A DNA stretch of 64,000 bases from Okapia johnstoni (taxonomy: Eukaryota; Chordata; Mammalia; Artiodactyla; Giraffidae), in the NCBI GenBank assembly GCA_024291935.2, contig CM044309.1:101519628-101583627 (forward strand), written 5' to 3'. Positions 44,690 through 55,769 of this stretch are shown here, in pieces (position 1 is the first letter of the stretch; every line of letters starts with the position of its first letter). The position numbers were made by a program, and so were the translations under genes. Below the pieces are notes generated by a model, which had not been told where the DNA came from, did not search any database, and saw only the letters and a program-made list of their open reading frames with translations.

Positions 44690-44899
44690 GGTGACTCAGA
44701 TAGTAAAAGAATCTGCCTGCAATGCCAGAGACCTGGGTTCGATTCCTGGGTCAAGAAGATCTCCTGGAGAAGGGAATGTCTACCCATTCCAGAATTCTTG
44801 CCTGGAGAATCCCATGGACAGAGGAGCCTGGTGGGCTGCAGTCTGTGGGGCTACAAAGAGTTGGACATGACTGAGGGACTAACATTTTCATTTTTTTTC
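44690..44899 (+). mobile_element. Bov-tA SINE, sense
   Basis: Shortened head ('tctggtgactcagatag'), perfect-looking B box 'gggttcgattcctggg' near 44736, BovA body and a 'aacattttcatttttttt' tail. Confidence 0.93.
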
Positions 44900-44924
44900 A
44901 TTATAAGAGCTTCCACTTATGCAT

Positions 44925-45120
44925 GTGCCAAGAACTAAATATAGTTACCATGGTAAGCATCACACAGACCATATAAGTTCACTATTATAAACCTATTTCA
45001 CAGATGGAAAAGTGAGTCTTAGAAAGATTGTGGTTATGCAGTAACTGTTAGAAGAGCGAGGATTCCACCCTAATGTCTAATTCCAGAGCCACTTTCTACA
45101 TTACCTCTGAAGTCACTTCT
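44925..45120 (-). repeat. MIR SINE, antisense
   Basis: 'atgtgccaagaactaaatat' (44923), 'ataaacctatttcacagatgg' equivalent (44988), 'gaaaagtgagtcttagaaag' (45008), 'gtaactgttagaagagcg' (45041): antisense MIR. Confidence 0.78.
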
Positions 45121-46196
45121 CAACTGAGCAATTTATAAGATATTTAACTTCTGATAAATATTAAAATACTGTCGTTATAGTCTCATAATGCACAACTAGA
45201 GGAGAAACCTCTGGTAAAATCACATAAGGCTTTGCAATCACCCCAGAAATTTGCCTGGGGGCAGACACCCCCCACCCTCACCATGTCCCTCCATTTTATG
45301 AAGAACCAAGGTAAAATATTCATTTAAATAAATGAAGTGCTTTAGCAGTACAGTGGCTCCAATGACACGTCCTTCTTGTCTGTATGGAGACAATTTCTCA
45401 AAAGTGCACATGCTCTATAGTAATTGATACTTTCCAACCATGACCTGGCAGCAAAGCCCCAGCTCACAGTCACTTGCTGAGCTAAGAAACAAAAGCAGCC
45501 AAAAAACTCCTGCAGAGATTCCCAAAGCTTGTACTAATAAACGGCATCAGGTGCACCTACACGGCTATGAGACACATTAAACATTGATTCTCACAGAAGA
45601 GTTAAAGTCCAGTTTGATGCTGCTCAAATTTCACTTTAAAAAAAGGTATTAAAACAACAAGCTTCTAAAAAGCTGGCTTAATTATGAAGAAGAAAGTACA
45701 ACCAAATCTGAATCCTAACATGTAGTAGTCTGTCAGAGCTCACAGAAAATGTGGCTCTGATGCTATGAGGTTTTTCTCTTGAAAAGCGTAAAAGGACGCT
45801 GTCAAGTTTGACAGGCCTAAAATGCAAACACCCCCACACACCCCTGCATGCAAATATTACATTTTCTGTTTTAAAAATGGCCTCCTGATGGATATTTAAC
45901 TCTCAGTCTTCAGAAATTATCTCAAGTGAAAAATAAATACATAAAAAATATAAAGCTTTTCAGCTTTGATCCCCTGCTAGTTTGTAAGAATAGATTTGGC
46001 AAGAGTGCACCCATAATCACAATAAGCCCAAGGAGCTTGGTTGGTTTTATCCACAGCCAGCTAAGGATAGGGATTTTTAATACCATTACCACCCTCATTT
46101 TAGAGGGCTTCTGGTTTTTCACTGTTAGGAAGCATTCTCGGAAAAATAATTAATTTATACAACAGACATATCTTCGACTTGTCACCCTCTAGCTAT
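45121..46196. other. 1.1-kb repeat-free block with paired TGACAG half-sites
   Basis: No transposon or exon is recognised. A perfect inverted repeat CTGTCAA-gt-TTGACAG is at 45799-45814, i.e. two facing TGACAG sites of the TALE (MEIS/PREP/TGIF) type. Candidate regulatory DNA by motif only. Confidence 0.35.
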
Positions 46197-46405
46197 GTGT
46201 GCTTAGTCACTCATTTGTGTCTGACTGTTTGCAAGTCCACAGACTGTAGCCCACCAGGTTCCTCTGTCCATGGGATTCTCCAGGCAAGAATACTGGAGTG
46301 GGTTGCCATTTCCTTCTCCAGGGAATCTTCCCGACCCAGGGATCGAACCTGGGTCTTCTGCATTGCAAACAGATTCTTTATCGTTTGAGCTACAGGGAAG
46401 TTCCC
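46197..46405 (-). mobile_element. Bov-tA SINE, antisense
   Basis: BovA body in reverse with a well-kept reversed B box ('ccagggatcgaacctggg' near 46337) and the head at the right ('tacagggaagttccc'). Confidence 0.93.
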
Positions 46406-46860
46406 ATCCTTTCAGAAAACCATTTCATTTCTTTATGTAGCAATTGTAATGGGTAAATAGACCCATTCCCGAAGGCTACCAAAAATGTCCTAGCACAAGG
46501 CTGTCCCATTCACACTCCAACACAATAAAGGACAAAGCACCAGAAATGAATGTACTACATGAAACAGCTAGTGTTTTAGACAGTAATTGCCCTCACATCT
46601 AGGGCAAAAGAGAAAGCATCCAGTTCATATCAAAAAGCTTCTATGTCATGTGGTTTAAATAAAAGAACCGAGGCATTAGCATCCCTATTTTTTGATTCCA
46701 CCTTTGTGTAAATATGATCAGTTGATCTACATAGAGCGTTGCTCTGATGGTACAACAATCACTCAGCACACATGTACTAACCCCCTATCTGAGACATGAC
46801 AGTGAAGGGAAGGAGCACTGTGGTAGCGGGAGTCATTTACTTGCTCACAAGTGGCAGTGT
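46406..46860. other. No gene or clear repeat
   Basis: AT-moderate unique sequence; nothing recognised. Confidence 0.5.
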
Positions 46861-46864
46861 TTAG

Positions 46865-46975
46865 CCAATGCTTGTAGAATAAAGTTCAAACTCAAGCTGA
46901 GAACTGTTTCCCCATAATCTGGACCCAACCTACCTTTGTAGTCTTACTCTTGCTGCTGGCCTCCCCGAACTTCTC
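46865..46975 (+). repeat. L2 LINE fragment, sense
   Basis: 'gaataaagttcaaactcaag' then 'cataatctggacccaacctac' matches the L2 3' region order. Short and divergent. Confidence 0.5.
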
Positions 46976-47285
46976 CCGTCCAGTATGGTAGCCACAATTT
47001 ATACATGGCTATTATGCAACTGAAATGTGTTGGCTCCTGTAACACCTGCTGTAAGTGTAATCTATATACCAGATTTTGAAGACTTCGTACACAATAAAAG
47101 GTTGTAAAATTTCTCATCTCAATATTTTAAAACTGGTTACATATTAAAATGAGGATGTTTTGGATACAGTAGTTACAGAAAATAAATTATACATTCATTT
47201 CAAATGTTTCTTTTTTGATATATAAATTTTTAAATTACATATGTGGCTTTTGATTGAATTTCTATTAGATAGTGTTGTTAGACTT
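46976..47285. repeat. Nonautonomous DNA transposon relic (hAT/MER type)
   Basis: Ordered phrases of a known mammal-wide element: 'cgtccagtatggtagccac' (46978-46996), 'gctgtaagtgtaatctatat' (47049), 'taaattacatatgtggc' (47231), and the end 'tttctattagatagtgttg' (47260-47278). The subfamily is not named with confidence. Confidence 0.55.
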
Positions 47286-47806
47286 TGCACTGTGGCAACA
47301 AGCATACCTCATGCAGACCTTTTTTCAGTAAGAGGAACCAGAGACCCAGGAAATGTCTGATTCTGGAACTGAGGGCAGGAAATATACATGATGAGACTGG
47401 AGGATCATGTAGGGTCAGGAAGTAAGAAAGTGCTCAAATGACGAACACCCCAGAATAAGAGCAAGTGAAAGGAACACAGAAATCAATCAAAGGAGCTACC
47501 AAAAACCAAAGTTGGAACATTTTGAGCAACAAAATAAATAAAATCATATTGAATAATAACCCAAAATATAAAAATAAATACCCGTGAGTCCAGATGGATC
47601 GAAATGAATGACTGAACAAATAAATAAGTGGGTCAGAATAGATAAATTTCCTGTGCTACAGAGTTCCAAATAGTTTATGTAGATACTCAGCCTTCAAGAA
47701 TGTGGAATATAAATACCCATTTCTTAAGTACGGACTGCACGTTATGACTTCTTTCAAAAAGAGTACAGAATGGAAGAGGAGATAAAAGGGTAACTTCCCA
47801 GGTGGC

Positions 47807-48114
47807 TTTCCTGGTAGCTCAGCTGCTAAAGAATCTGTCAGCAATGCAGGAGACCCTGGTTTGATTTGCGGGTCAAAAGATCCCCTGGAGAAGGGATAGG
47901 CTACCCACTCCAGTATTCTTGGGCTTCCCTGGTGGCTCAACTGGTTAAGACTCTGCCTGCAATGCAGGAGACCTGGGTTCAATCCCTGGGTTGGGAAGAT
48001 CCCCTGGAGAAGGGAATGGCTAACCACTCCAGTATTCTGGTCTGGAGAATACCATGGACTGTATAGTCCAGCGGTCGCAAAGAGTCGGACACGATTGAGC
48101 AACTTTCACTCACT
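47807..48114 (+). mobile_element. Dimeric Bov-tA SINE (two tRNA-type heads), sense
   Basis: First head 'tggtagctcagctgctaaag', partial body ending 'agtattcttg' (about 47930), then second head 'gcttccctggtggctcaac' and a body with 'gtatagtccagcgg'. It has the same fusion points as the copy at 8013-8315. Flanks cttcccaggtggc (47794-47806) and cttccaaggtggc (48115-48127) give a 13-base TSD with one mismatch. Confidence 0.9.
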
Positions 48115-48345
48115 CTTCCAAGGTGGCGCTAGTGGTAAAGAACCTGCCTGCCTTTGCAGGAAACATAAGAGATACAGGTTTGATTCCTGGGTCAGGGAGA
48201 TCCCCTGGAGGAGGGCATGGCAACCCACTCCAGTATTCATCCATGGAGAATCCCATGGACAGAGGAGCCTGGTGGGCTACAGTCCATGGTGTAGCAAAGA
48301 GTAGGACACAACTGAAGCAAATTAGCACACACACATGCAACACTG
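48115..48345 (+). mobile_element. Bov-tA SINE, sense, host of the dimer insertion
   Basis: 'ggtggcgctagtggtaaag' head subtype, complete body, and a 'aattagcacacacacatgc' tail. Its own extreme 5' end appears displaced to 47791-47806 by the dimer insertion. Confidence 0.93.
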
Positions 48346-48889
48346 AAGAAACCTCACAAATACCACCTCAGCCAGGTGATCAAAGCTAATCACCACATTA
48401 ACAAGGCTGACATCATGTCAGGATGTGATGTGCTAAGAATAGCATTTTACTTTTGTGGTCTTCCCTTCTCCAATATCATCATAAGAAAACATTAGATAAA
48501 CTCAAATTGAGGGACATTTTATAAAATGTCTAACTAGTATGGCTCAAAACTGTCAGGGTCATCCAAAACAAGGAAAGTGTGAAAGACTATTATTGTCAAG
48601 AGGAGCTGAGGGAGACGTGACAACTAAATATGACATGGTGCCCTGGATGGGCTTCTGGAATAGAAAAGGGACATCAAGTAAAACTAAGAAAATTTGAAGA
48701 AAATATGTACTTTTATTACTAATAACGTATCAACATTAGTTCACTAATTGTTACAAAAATACCATCCGAATGTAAGCTGTTAATAACAAGGGACATTGGA
48801 TGTGAGGAATATGAGAACTCTCTATTCTCTTTGCAACTTTTATTTAAATATAAAATTATTCTAAAACTAGAAGTTTATTTAAAATAAGA

Positions 48890-50890
48890 AGCATGGTTTA
48901 TGGACACCTTCTAAGCCTTTGAATAAGCTGGCAAAATTGAATTTTCAGTGGCATATGAAACAGTTAAATCTTTCAGACTCTCCTCCTTCCCATCACTGCT
49001 TTTTGTCTTAGAAAAGATGGTTCCCTAACAATCACATTTCTTTTTACAATTATGAGTTGATCTATATCTACTCCTATACCTACCATCAGGGAGAATTAAA
49101 ACTTCATCATCATCACTGTCTGTTTTCCTTAGTTACACTTTCCTCTTCCTCGGTCCCACACCCTGCAAACTTTTTCTGTTAAACCTTACCCTTAAGATTC
49201 CCAGAACAATACTTATGCTTCTTCTTTTTTGATAAACAAATATTAATAATATTTAAAATACCAGGGGAAAACCCAAAATCCACACACAGGACAATTCTAT
49301 TGGCTTCTGGAATGAAAGGATAACCCAGAACTCAAATGTTCGAAAAACATCAGTAAGATTTTCTGTAACAACATGTCCATTTACCACATTCTTCAGGAAA
49401 TACCAGAGTAAAATTTTACAAACTAAAGCTAAAACAAAAGTGAACAAAAGCATTTAATAATTGAGAAAACCAGTTAGAAATGTACCTTATGGAATATTTA
49501 AAAATATTATATAAAGAAAGATGTAATTGGTTGAGTACTTGGGAATAAGCAGACCCAGAGACCATCATTAAAACTAGTTATGCCTCTAATTTTTACCTGA
49601 AGCCAGTTAAGCCAAGGGTTACCTCTGAAATGTCAAACAGCCAATGTGAAGGAATTTATTGCAAGAGATATAATTTCCAATTCTGGCTGGTAAAACAAAG
49701 TTTACGGAGGACTTCTGGACTTTTATAATGATGGAATACAACCTGAGGCAGTGTAAATTCATAATCTCGTAGGACAAATAGCCTTTAAAAATTCAATCTA
49801 GTATCCAGTTCACCCTTGAAATGAGTGGAATTTTCTGTAGAAGTCACATGACATATTCATTGTATGGTATGAATCCTCCTGTTAACATGGTCTCAGGCCT
49901 ACCTACCCCTTTGCTCTAATTTTGCAGTGTCAGTTTTAATATCACTGAACACATAAATTTTTGTATGATTTGTGCTTTAACTGAGGTATGCTTTAGATAA
50001 TAGCCACCTAGTAGAAATCTGTTATGGTCTACCAGTGTCCATAGTACTGTCGCTTTGATATTATACAAAAGGGACCTGCCTATAATAGTCAAATTGTCAT
50101 TGTCACTAAACAAATTTCTTTAAATAAAGGCCTATAAAAATCCAATTCAATTGTGCATGGAGCACCATTAAGTTGAAATGCTGCAATAGTAAAAGTCAAG
50201 ATTAACTTAACCTTTTAAAAAGATTCTATTACAGGCTAAGCCACACTGGCATGGGGAGGACTTTGTGTTAATTCTGTGTCCTGAAAATATTAGAAAATGG
50301 CACATGTAGTCTATCTTGAAAGCCCGTGGGTGTCCAGGAGTCTGGTTACCATTTCCCCCTCCCTAGAGCTGATCGTTCCAGCCACGGAGGCCCCAGGACA
50401 CAGCACAGCTCTGCAACCTACAGTTTCGATGGCCTGGGCAGCTACATTACCTCCCCCTGCCCCCAAGGCTTTTGAAGTGGCGACAGGAAACAGCAGCTTT
50501 GTTGGCCCTTCTCCCTCCAAGGCAGTTTTCTTGGTCTCAGAGTGTGTTAAACACTACCAGATCCAAAAGGTATCAGGTTTATGGTGATATAATATCACCT
50601 TAGATTTTGGTGACATTGGGAAGAAAAGGAAAAGACACAAAAAAAACATTCAGGCCCTTTTCATAGCATCACAAGATTATTCATCAGAAGAGAGTCTTGG
50701 TCACCTAGTTCAAATTCCCATCTATTGTCTCCTGTTCTCCTCTGTCTCCAATCAGACAATTCAAATGGTAGAGAAGCCTACCACCACCTAGAGAAGCATC
50801 TGTCTTGTTATGGGATAGATAGTTCTAATTGCTGGAAATATCTGCCTTCTGTGGAGCCAAATTCTGCCTTCCAATGACTTACATCAATTG
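48890..50890. other. 2-kb repeat-poor block, no gene recognised
   Basis: No SINE or young LINE is recognised. Possible very old repeat sequence at 50640-50890 remains unnamed. The 96-codon frame at 50297-50587 has no domain. Candidate conserved noncoding DNA on texture only. Confidence 0.35.
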
Positions 50891-50904
50891 TATCTATTGA
50901 GTCA

Positions 50905-51122
50905 CACATGCTGCATGCTTAGTCACTAAGTCATGCCTGACTCTTTGTGATCCCATGGGCTATAGCCCACCAGGTTGCTCTGTCCATGGGGTATCCCAGG
51001 CAAGAGCACTGGAGTGAGTTGCACTCCTCCGTGGGATCTTCCCAACCCAGGACTTGAACACAGGTCTCCTGTGTCTCCTGCATTAGCAGATGGAATTTTT
51101 ACTACTGAGCCACCTGGGAAGC
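50905..51122 (-). mobile_element. Bov-tA SINE, antisense
   Basis: BovA body in reverse, head at the right ('gagccacctgggaagc'). Flanks ctattgagtca (50894-50904) and ctattgggtca (51123-51133) are an 11-base TSD with one mismatch. Confidence 0.95.
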
Positions 51123-51199
51123 CTATTGGGTCATTGGAACCAATAGAAAATATGTCTCCACATTCAACTGCCACACAGCTTTTCAAATATTTAAAGACA

Positions 51200-51290
51200 G
51201 TCATGATAATAATAACAAAAGCTCTTATCATTTCCTGAGCATCTACTGAGTGACAGTACTGTACCAGATATTTTACGTCTGTAAGTGGAT
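51200..51290 (-). repeat. MIR fragment, antisense
   Basis: 'gataataataacaaaagctc' then 'gagcatctactgagtgacag' and 'gtaccagatattttacgtc' fit the antisense MIR 3' part. Confidence 0.6.
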
Positions 51291-51572
51291 GGAGAGAATG
51301 TCCTTCAGCTGAACCCCTCAGGGGATGAGCAATAGATGTGTTTGCAAGGGAAACTGGATAGCACGTGGGGTGGGGAGCCAACGATGAGATTCTGAGATCC
51401 CAAAGGCCACACTCCAGACAGAAATATGTTTGCTATGGAGAGTGGATTCACTGCATGAGTGGATCTGTTTCAAGGAGTCCAAGTTTGATTTTTTCAAGTT
51501 AAGAATAGGAACTGGGAGAGGATGGCTCGTTCTCTTAGAAGGAGGGAAAGAAATGTGAAGACCCAGTGTCCT

Positions 51573-51912
51573 GATTGTTGTTCTTGTTCAGTCGCTCAGT
51601 CGTGTCTGATTCTTTGCGACCCCGTGGACTGCAGTACACTAGGCTTCCCTGTCCTTCACTATCTCCCAGACTTTGCTCTAACTCATGTCCATTGAATAGA
51701 TAATACCATCCAACCATCTCATCCTCTGTCACCCCCTTCTCCTCCTGCCCTCAATCTTTCCCAGCATCAGGATCTTTTCCAATGAGTCAGCTCTTCACGT
51801 CGGATGACCAAAGTATGGGAGGTTCAGCTTCAGCATCAGTCCTTCCAGTGAATATACACGAATATTTAGGATTGAATATCCTAATATCCAGCGAATATTT
51901 AGGATTGACTGG
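51573..51912 (-). mobile_element. BovB 3'-end fragment, antisense
   Basis: Minus strand reads as the last ~0.3 kb of BovB, with a 'gttcagtcgctcagtcgtg' tail start and 'gagtcagctcttcacgtcgg' in the middle. Near its 5' end a 17-base segment is repeated (51859-51875 and 51892-51908), an internal duplication. Confidence 0.92.
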
Positions 51913-52126
51913 AGTCAATGGTCCTGGAGTCTAAGTGTCTGGAGGGATGGAGAAAAGCCAGTCTGCTTGGGGGAAGAATTACCCACCCCCATGCCCCACC
52001 CACTACGTTCCCACTCATCCCTCTGTCGGCACAGTGGTAAAGTCTTTGCAGAGAACATCAGTGTAGGGAGGAGGCTTACAACAGTTTTCTCTAGGAGATG
52101 CGCAGTGTGAATTTCTTCATTCATCT

Positions 52127-52308
52127 TTGCTGTCGTTGTTTAGTCACTTAGTTATGTCCAACTTTTTTGTGACCCCGTGAACTGTAGCCCGCCAGTCTCC
52201 TCTGTCCAAGGGATTTCCCAGCAAGAATACTGGAGTGTGTTGCCATTTCCTCCTCCAGGGCATTCCCCACCCAGGGGCTGCAGGTGGATTCTTTACCAAG
52301 GAAAGCCC
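52127..52308 (-). mobile_element. Bov-tA SINE, antisense, damaged head
   Basis: GTTGTT-type tail, BovA body in reverse, then a shortened tRNA head ('gattctttaccaaggaaagc') with internal loss around 52265-52290. Confidence 0.88.
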
Positions 52309-52469
52309 AGTCCTCATTCATCTATTAGATCAAAACTCCAGTGAAATCTACTTAACCCACCAATGCTTCCACGTGAGTAGATTTTGTGGGGAATTCGAAG
52401 AGAGGCTCATGAAATCTGCATTTAGAGGTATTTAGACCAGACCCTGGAGAGACTGTAATGGGAGCCAGA

Positions 52470-52600
52470 AGAGAGGGTAACACAATCACTGTATTATTCA
52501 AGAGATGATATTGCTACTTTATCTGTGAGGATCCTGGGAGTCAGAAAACTTGAGTGACTTGCCCAGGATGGGACTGAGTCTACGTGATGCTTTTCCCTAC
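52470..52600 (-). repeat. MIR fragment, antisense
   Basis: 'actttatctgtgaggatcct' (52516), 'gagtgacttgcccaggatgg' (52551), 'gactgagtctacgtgatgc' fit antisense MIR. Confidence 0.6.
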
Positions 52601-52922
52601 ACACCACCTCATCACATGTCTGTTGGCTTACCTTTTCTAACGTTCACTTTCTAGTGACATTTTCCTCAACTTTTTCCCATGACATACTTTCCAGATCTCT
52701 TCTCTATGTACTTTCTGGCAAGAAAACTGCTCAGTTTTTCCACTTCCAGTGGCAGTAATGCAGCAATGCATTTTACACATTTATTAATGTAGCCCAAGAT
52801 CTTTTTCAACATGTTTGGAGACTTTTTTTTTTTTTTTGCATAAAACAGGTTTTTCGCATCCTTCCTTATTTATACACAATTGATACTTTATAACATATTG
52901 TATTTTTCCGACTACTTAAGTA
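52601..52922. other. No gene; 15-base T-run
   Basis: Unique, T-rich, with a T-run at 52826-52841. Confidence 0.5.
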
Positions 52923-52932
52923 ATGCATATTT

Positions 52933-53082
52933 GGAAATTCCCTGGCAGTCCAGTGGTTTAGAACGCCACACTTTCACTGCTGAGGGTGAGGGTTCAATCC
53001 TTGGTCGGAGAACTAAGACCCCACAAGCCAGGTGGCATGGACAAAAAATTTAAAAATATTAAAAATTAAATAAAATGAAGTC
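52933..53082 (+). mobile_element. CHR-type SINE, sense
   Basis: Head 'aaattccctggcagtcc', 'gggttcaatccttggtcgg' B-box region (52990), 'gaactaagaccccacaagcc' (53010) and A-rich tail from 53040. Flanks atgcatattt (52923-52932) and atgtatattt (53083-53092) match at 9 of 10 bases, a likely TSD. Confidence 0.88.
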
Positions 53083-53349
53083 ATGTATATTTCTTACAGA
53101 CAGAATTTTGAAATTATGAAAACATTAAGAAAAACTAGTGTCATTTTTAGCTCCAACAATTATGGATTAATAGTTAATTAATTAACAATTGATAACTGTT
53201 GATGTTTAGGGACACATTCTTTCAGTCTTTTGAATGCATGTATGTACAATTTTTCTAGTCTTAATCTAAATGCTGGACCTAACATTTACCATGTTTAAGT
53301 TGTTTTGATTATTTAGACTTGTCACTACAATTTATCAAAATAAATTTGA

Positions 53350-53830
53350 ATCCTTATGTTTCCATTTATTTTCTTTGCTAAACTGCAGCAGAAGCCTATA
53401 GCACTGAATTCCTTCGCCATCTCTTTTCCAGAGGTTGCTTCTCCCTCTCTCTCGTCGTGTGACCACATCATTTCTCAGCTCTCACCTGAACCAGCTTATA
53501 CATTTGACATAGTTTGTCGCTGTTGCCTTGGTCTCGGATCTCTTGATCATGATTCTTTTTTTACGGCATCGGCCACAACTTCTCACTCTCCTTCCCTCCC
53601 TTTCTCATCTTCACAAATGCCTCCCAGTTCAATTTATGATCTCCTCTGTCTTCTTTCGATTCCTTCTCCCTAGGTGAGCTCCTCAAGCCACATTTCTTGA
53701 AATACCATCTATGTACCCGTGAATCCTCCATTTATATCTCTACCACCCATCTACCTGGAACCCTCCCATAATACTCCTCTGCCTGGTTGACATCTCTTGG
53801 ATGTTGTAGGACATCTCAAATGCCTTGTTG
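53350..53830 (+). repeat. L2-type LINE relic, sense
   Basis: Pyrimidine-rich old LINE texture with ordered phrases 'cttgaaataccatctatg' (53696), 'atccatttatatctctacc' analogue (53727), 'gttgacatctcttggatg' (53785) and 'aggacatctcaaatgcc' (53808). The left part is weaker. Confidence 0.5.
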
Positions 53831-54895
53831 AAATCTAGCTGCCTTGTCACCATAGTATTCTCTTGATGTATGTCTCATAATCCTATGTAGAAAGAAAATA
53901 ATGTTTATTTGACCTAGCTTGTTCCATAGGAACCCACCTTAGAAATGTTTCTAGACATCAGACTTCCCATTCAGTTCTCAGTAGTGTCCGTTTGTTTCCT
54001 CTTCCTGAAATTAAGAATAGTGACCTGTGTTCAGTTTTATGACACCTGCGTCATTGTCTGTAATTTCTCAGAGCAAACGGTAAGAACACATCCTCAATTT
54101 ATTTTAGTAATTCAGTATATAAGTCTTCTGAGCTCATTGAAGGTGACGAGTAGATCATCTCTAACTCCTCGCCTGCTAGAACATCTGTTGCCAGGGATTT
54201 GGATGGGGGGACAGTGGAGGGTGCAGAAGAGGAGAAAGGGTATTTTCCTTGGCAAATAATACAAGGCAGAAGGAAAGTTCAGTAGCTGTCTTCTGTCATC
54301 TGTCCACTTTATACCATCTTCCCTGTGTTGTGGGCCAATACTGTCCCTGTTTTTCTTGAGCTTTAAAGAGTTTGTTCTTGTCTTTAGTTTGTTTTGTGAG
54401 CCTTAGCTCAACGTGGGTTTTAGCTTTCCTCATAAAATTCCTTCAAGTTGAGCCATTTTGCTTTAAAAATCAATCCCTTCATATTTTTCATCTTCTGTTC
54501 ATAGTTTTTTACAAAAACTTAAGGTCCTCAGAGAGTTTCCTATATAATCACATTGATAAGTTTGCTGGATAGAAACCAAGATGTCCAGTTAAATTTGAAT
54601 TTCAGATAAGCAGCAGATGATTTTCAGTATAAATATATCCTATGCAATATTTGGGATGTACTTGTACTAAAAATCATTGTTTATCTTAAATATCAAATTT
54701 AACTCAGCATTCTGTAATTTATTTGCTAAATCTGACAAGTTTGCATGTTGATCTGTTCTGTTTGGTTTGCTTCAGTTTTAAATAGTTTCAGCCTTACTTA
54801 TTGACTTGAATTGCAATAATAGTAAAAATTTTAGCTTTGGAAAATTTCCATTCTCTTGAGTTGGGTTTGTACTTTGCTTTGTATCATTTAAGGTA
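53831..54895. other. No gene or clear repeat
   Basis: Unique-looking sequence. The 104-codon frame at 53945-54259 has no recognised domain or splice context. Confidence 0.45.
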
Positions 54896-54901
54896 CCTTA
54901 T

Positions 54902-55100
54902 TGTATTAGTCTGCTCAGGCTGCCATAACAAAACATCACAAACTCAGTGACTCAACAACATTTATTACTCACAGTTCTGGAGACTGGAAGTCCATGATCA
55001 AGCTGCCAGCAAATTCATTCCTGGTGAGAGCTTACTCCCTGGCTTGGAGATAGCCATCTTTCTATGGCCTTTACTTTGTGCTCTCAAGAAAATTATCCAC
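54902..55100 (-). repeat. MLT1/MST-type (ERVL-MaLR) LTR fragment, antisense
   Basis: Plus strand matches the reverse complement of an MLT1-class LTR end: 'attagtctgctcaggctgcc' (54906), 'actcacagttctggagactg' (54967), 'gatcaagctgccagcaaatt' (54998). Only the LTR end is present and there is no viral coding sequence. Confidence 0.6.
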
Positions 55101-55249
55101 TTTTTTCCTGGATTGTTTCTATTTTGCTTTTATAAATTCTCAGGTACATGTCTTCCCCCATGAACTCAATATTAGCATGGTCACTATCTGGTCACTTTCA
55201 GGTCTCTGAAAGAAAGAGTATTAAAACAGGAACAACTCACCAGGCAGTA

Positions 55250-55302
55250 GGCAAAGCACTTTATATGTCGTATTTAATCCCTACAAGATCCACAAGAGAT
55301 AA
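55250..55302 (-). repeat. MIR fragment cut off by LTR-like element
   Basis: 'gcaaagcactttatatgtcg' then 'ttaatccctacaagatcc' resembles antisense MIR, ending abruptly at 55302. Confidence 0.45.
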
Positions 55303-55769
55303 TGTATTAGTCAGAGTTCTTCAGAAAGAAGGGTACCAATAGAATGTAGATAGATATATATTATGAGGGATTGCCTCACAGAATTATGGAGGCAGAGAGG
55401 TCACACATCTGCAGTCAGCAAACTGGAAGCCCAAGTAAGTTGGTAGTATAATTCCAGTCCAAACCCCAAAGCCTGAGAACAAGGGCAGCCAATGCTGGAA
55501 GTCCTAGTCTGAGTCTGAAGGTCTGAGAACCAGGATTGCCATATCCAAGCACAAGAGAAAATGGATTTACCAGCCCAACCAGAGTGGAAGGTCACCCATT
55601 CCTCTGCCTTTTTGTTCTGTTTGGGGCCACATCAATCTACTGATTCAAAGCAAATCTAAAGAAAATCTCTTCAGACTACCTTTCACAGACACACCCAGAA
55701 ATAATGTTTTACCAGCTATCTGGGCATCCCTTCACTCAGTCAAATTGACACATAAAATTCACCAACACA
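55303..55769. repeat. LTR-like element beginning TG and ending CA
   Basis: Begins 'tgtattagtcagagttc' and ends 'aaaattcaccaacaca'. Internal phrases 'ttatggaggcagagaggtc', 'caaactggaagcccaag', 'cacacccagaaataatg' and 'caaattgacacataaaatt' belong to a common old mammalian LTR-type repeat. There is no internal retroviral sequence, so it would be a solitary LTR. The family name is not certain. Confidence 0.55.

Larger units (their letters stand above)
47400..48885 (+). repeat. Old L1 (L1M-type) 3' end, sense, split by SINEs
   Basis: L1 3'UTR-like segments lie at 47400-47793 and 48346-48885. The right segment carries 'gagacgtgacaactaaatat' (48612), 'ccctggatgggcttctgga' (48641), and an end 'tctaaaactagaagtttatt' (48860-48879). 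SINEs at 47807-48345 interrupt it. No reading frame survives. Confidence 0.6.

Noticed and set aside
54902..55769. Possible endogenous retrovirus
   Set aside because: Only LTR-type ends are visible. I saw no gag, pol or env-like frames between or around them, so no provirus is called.
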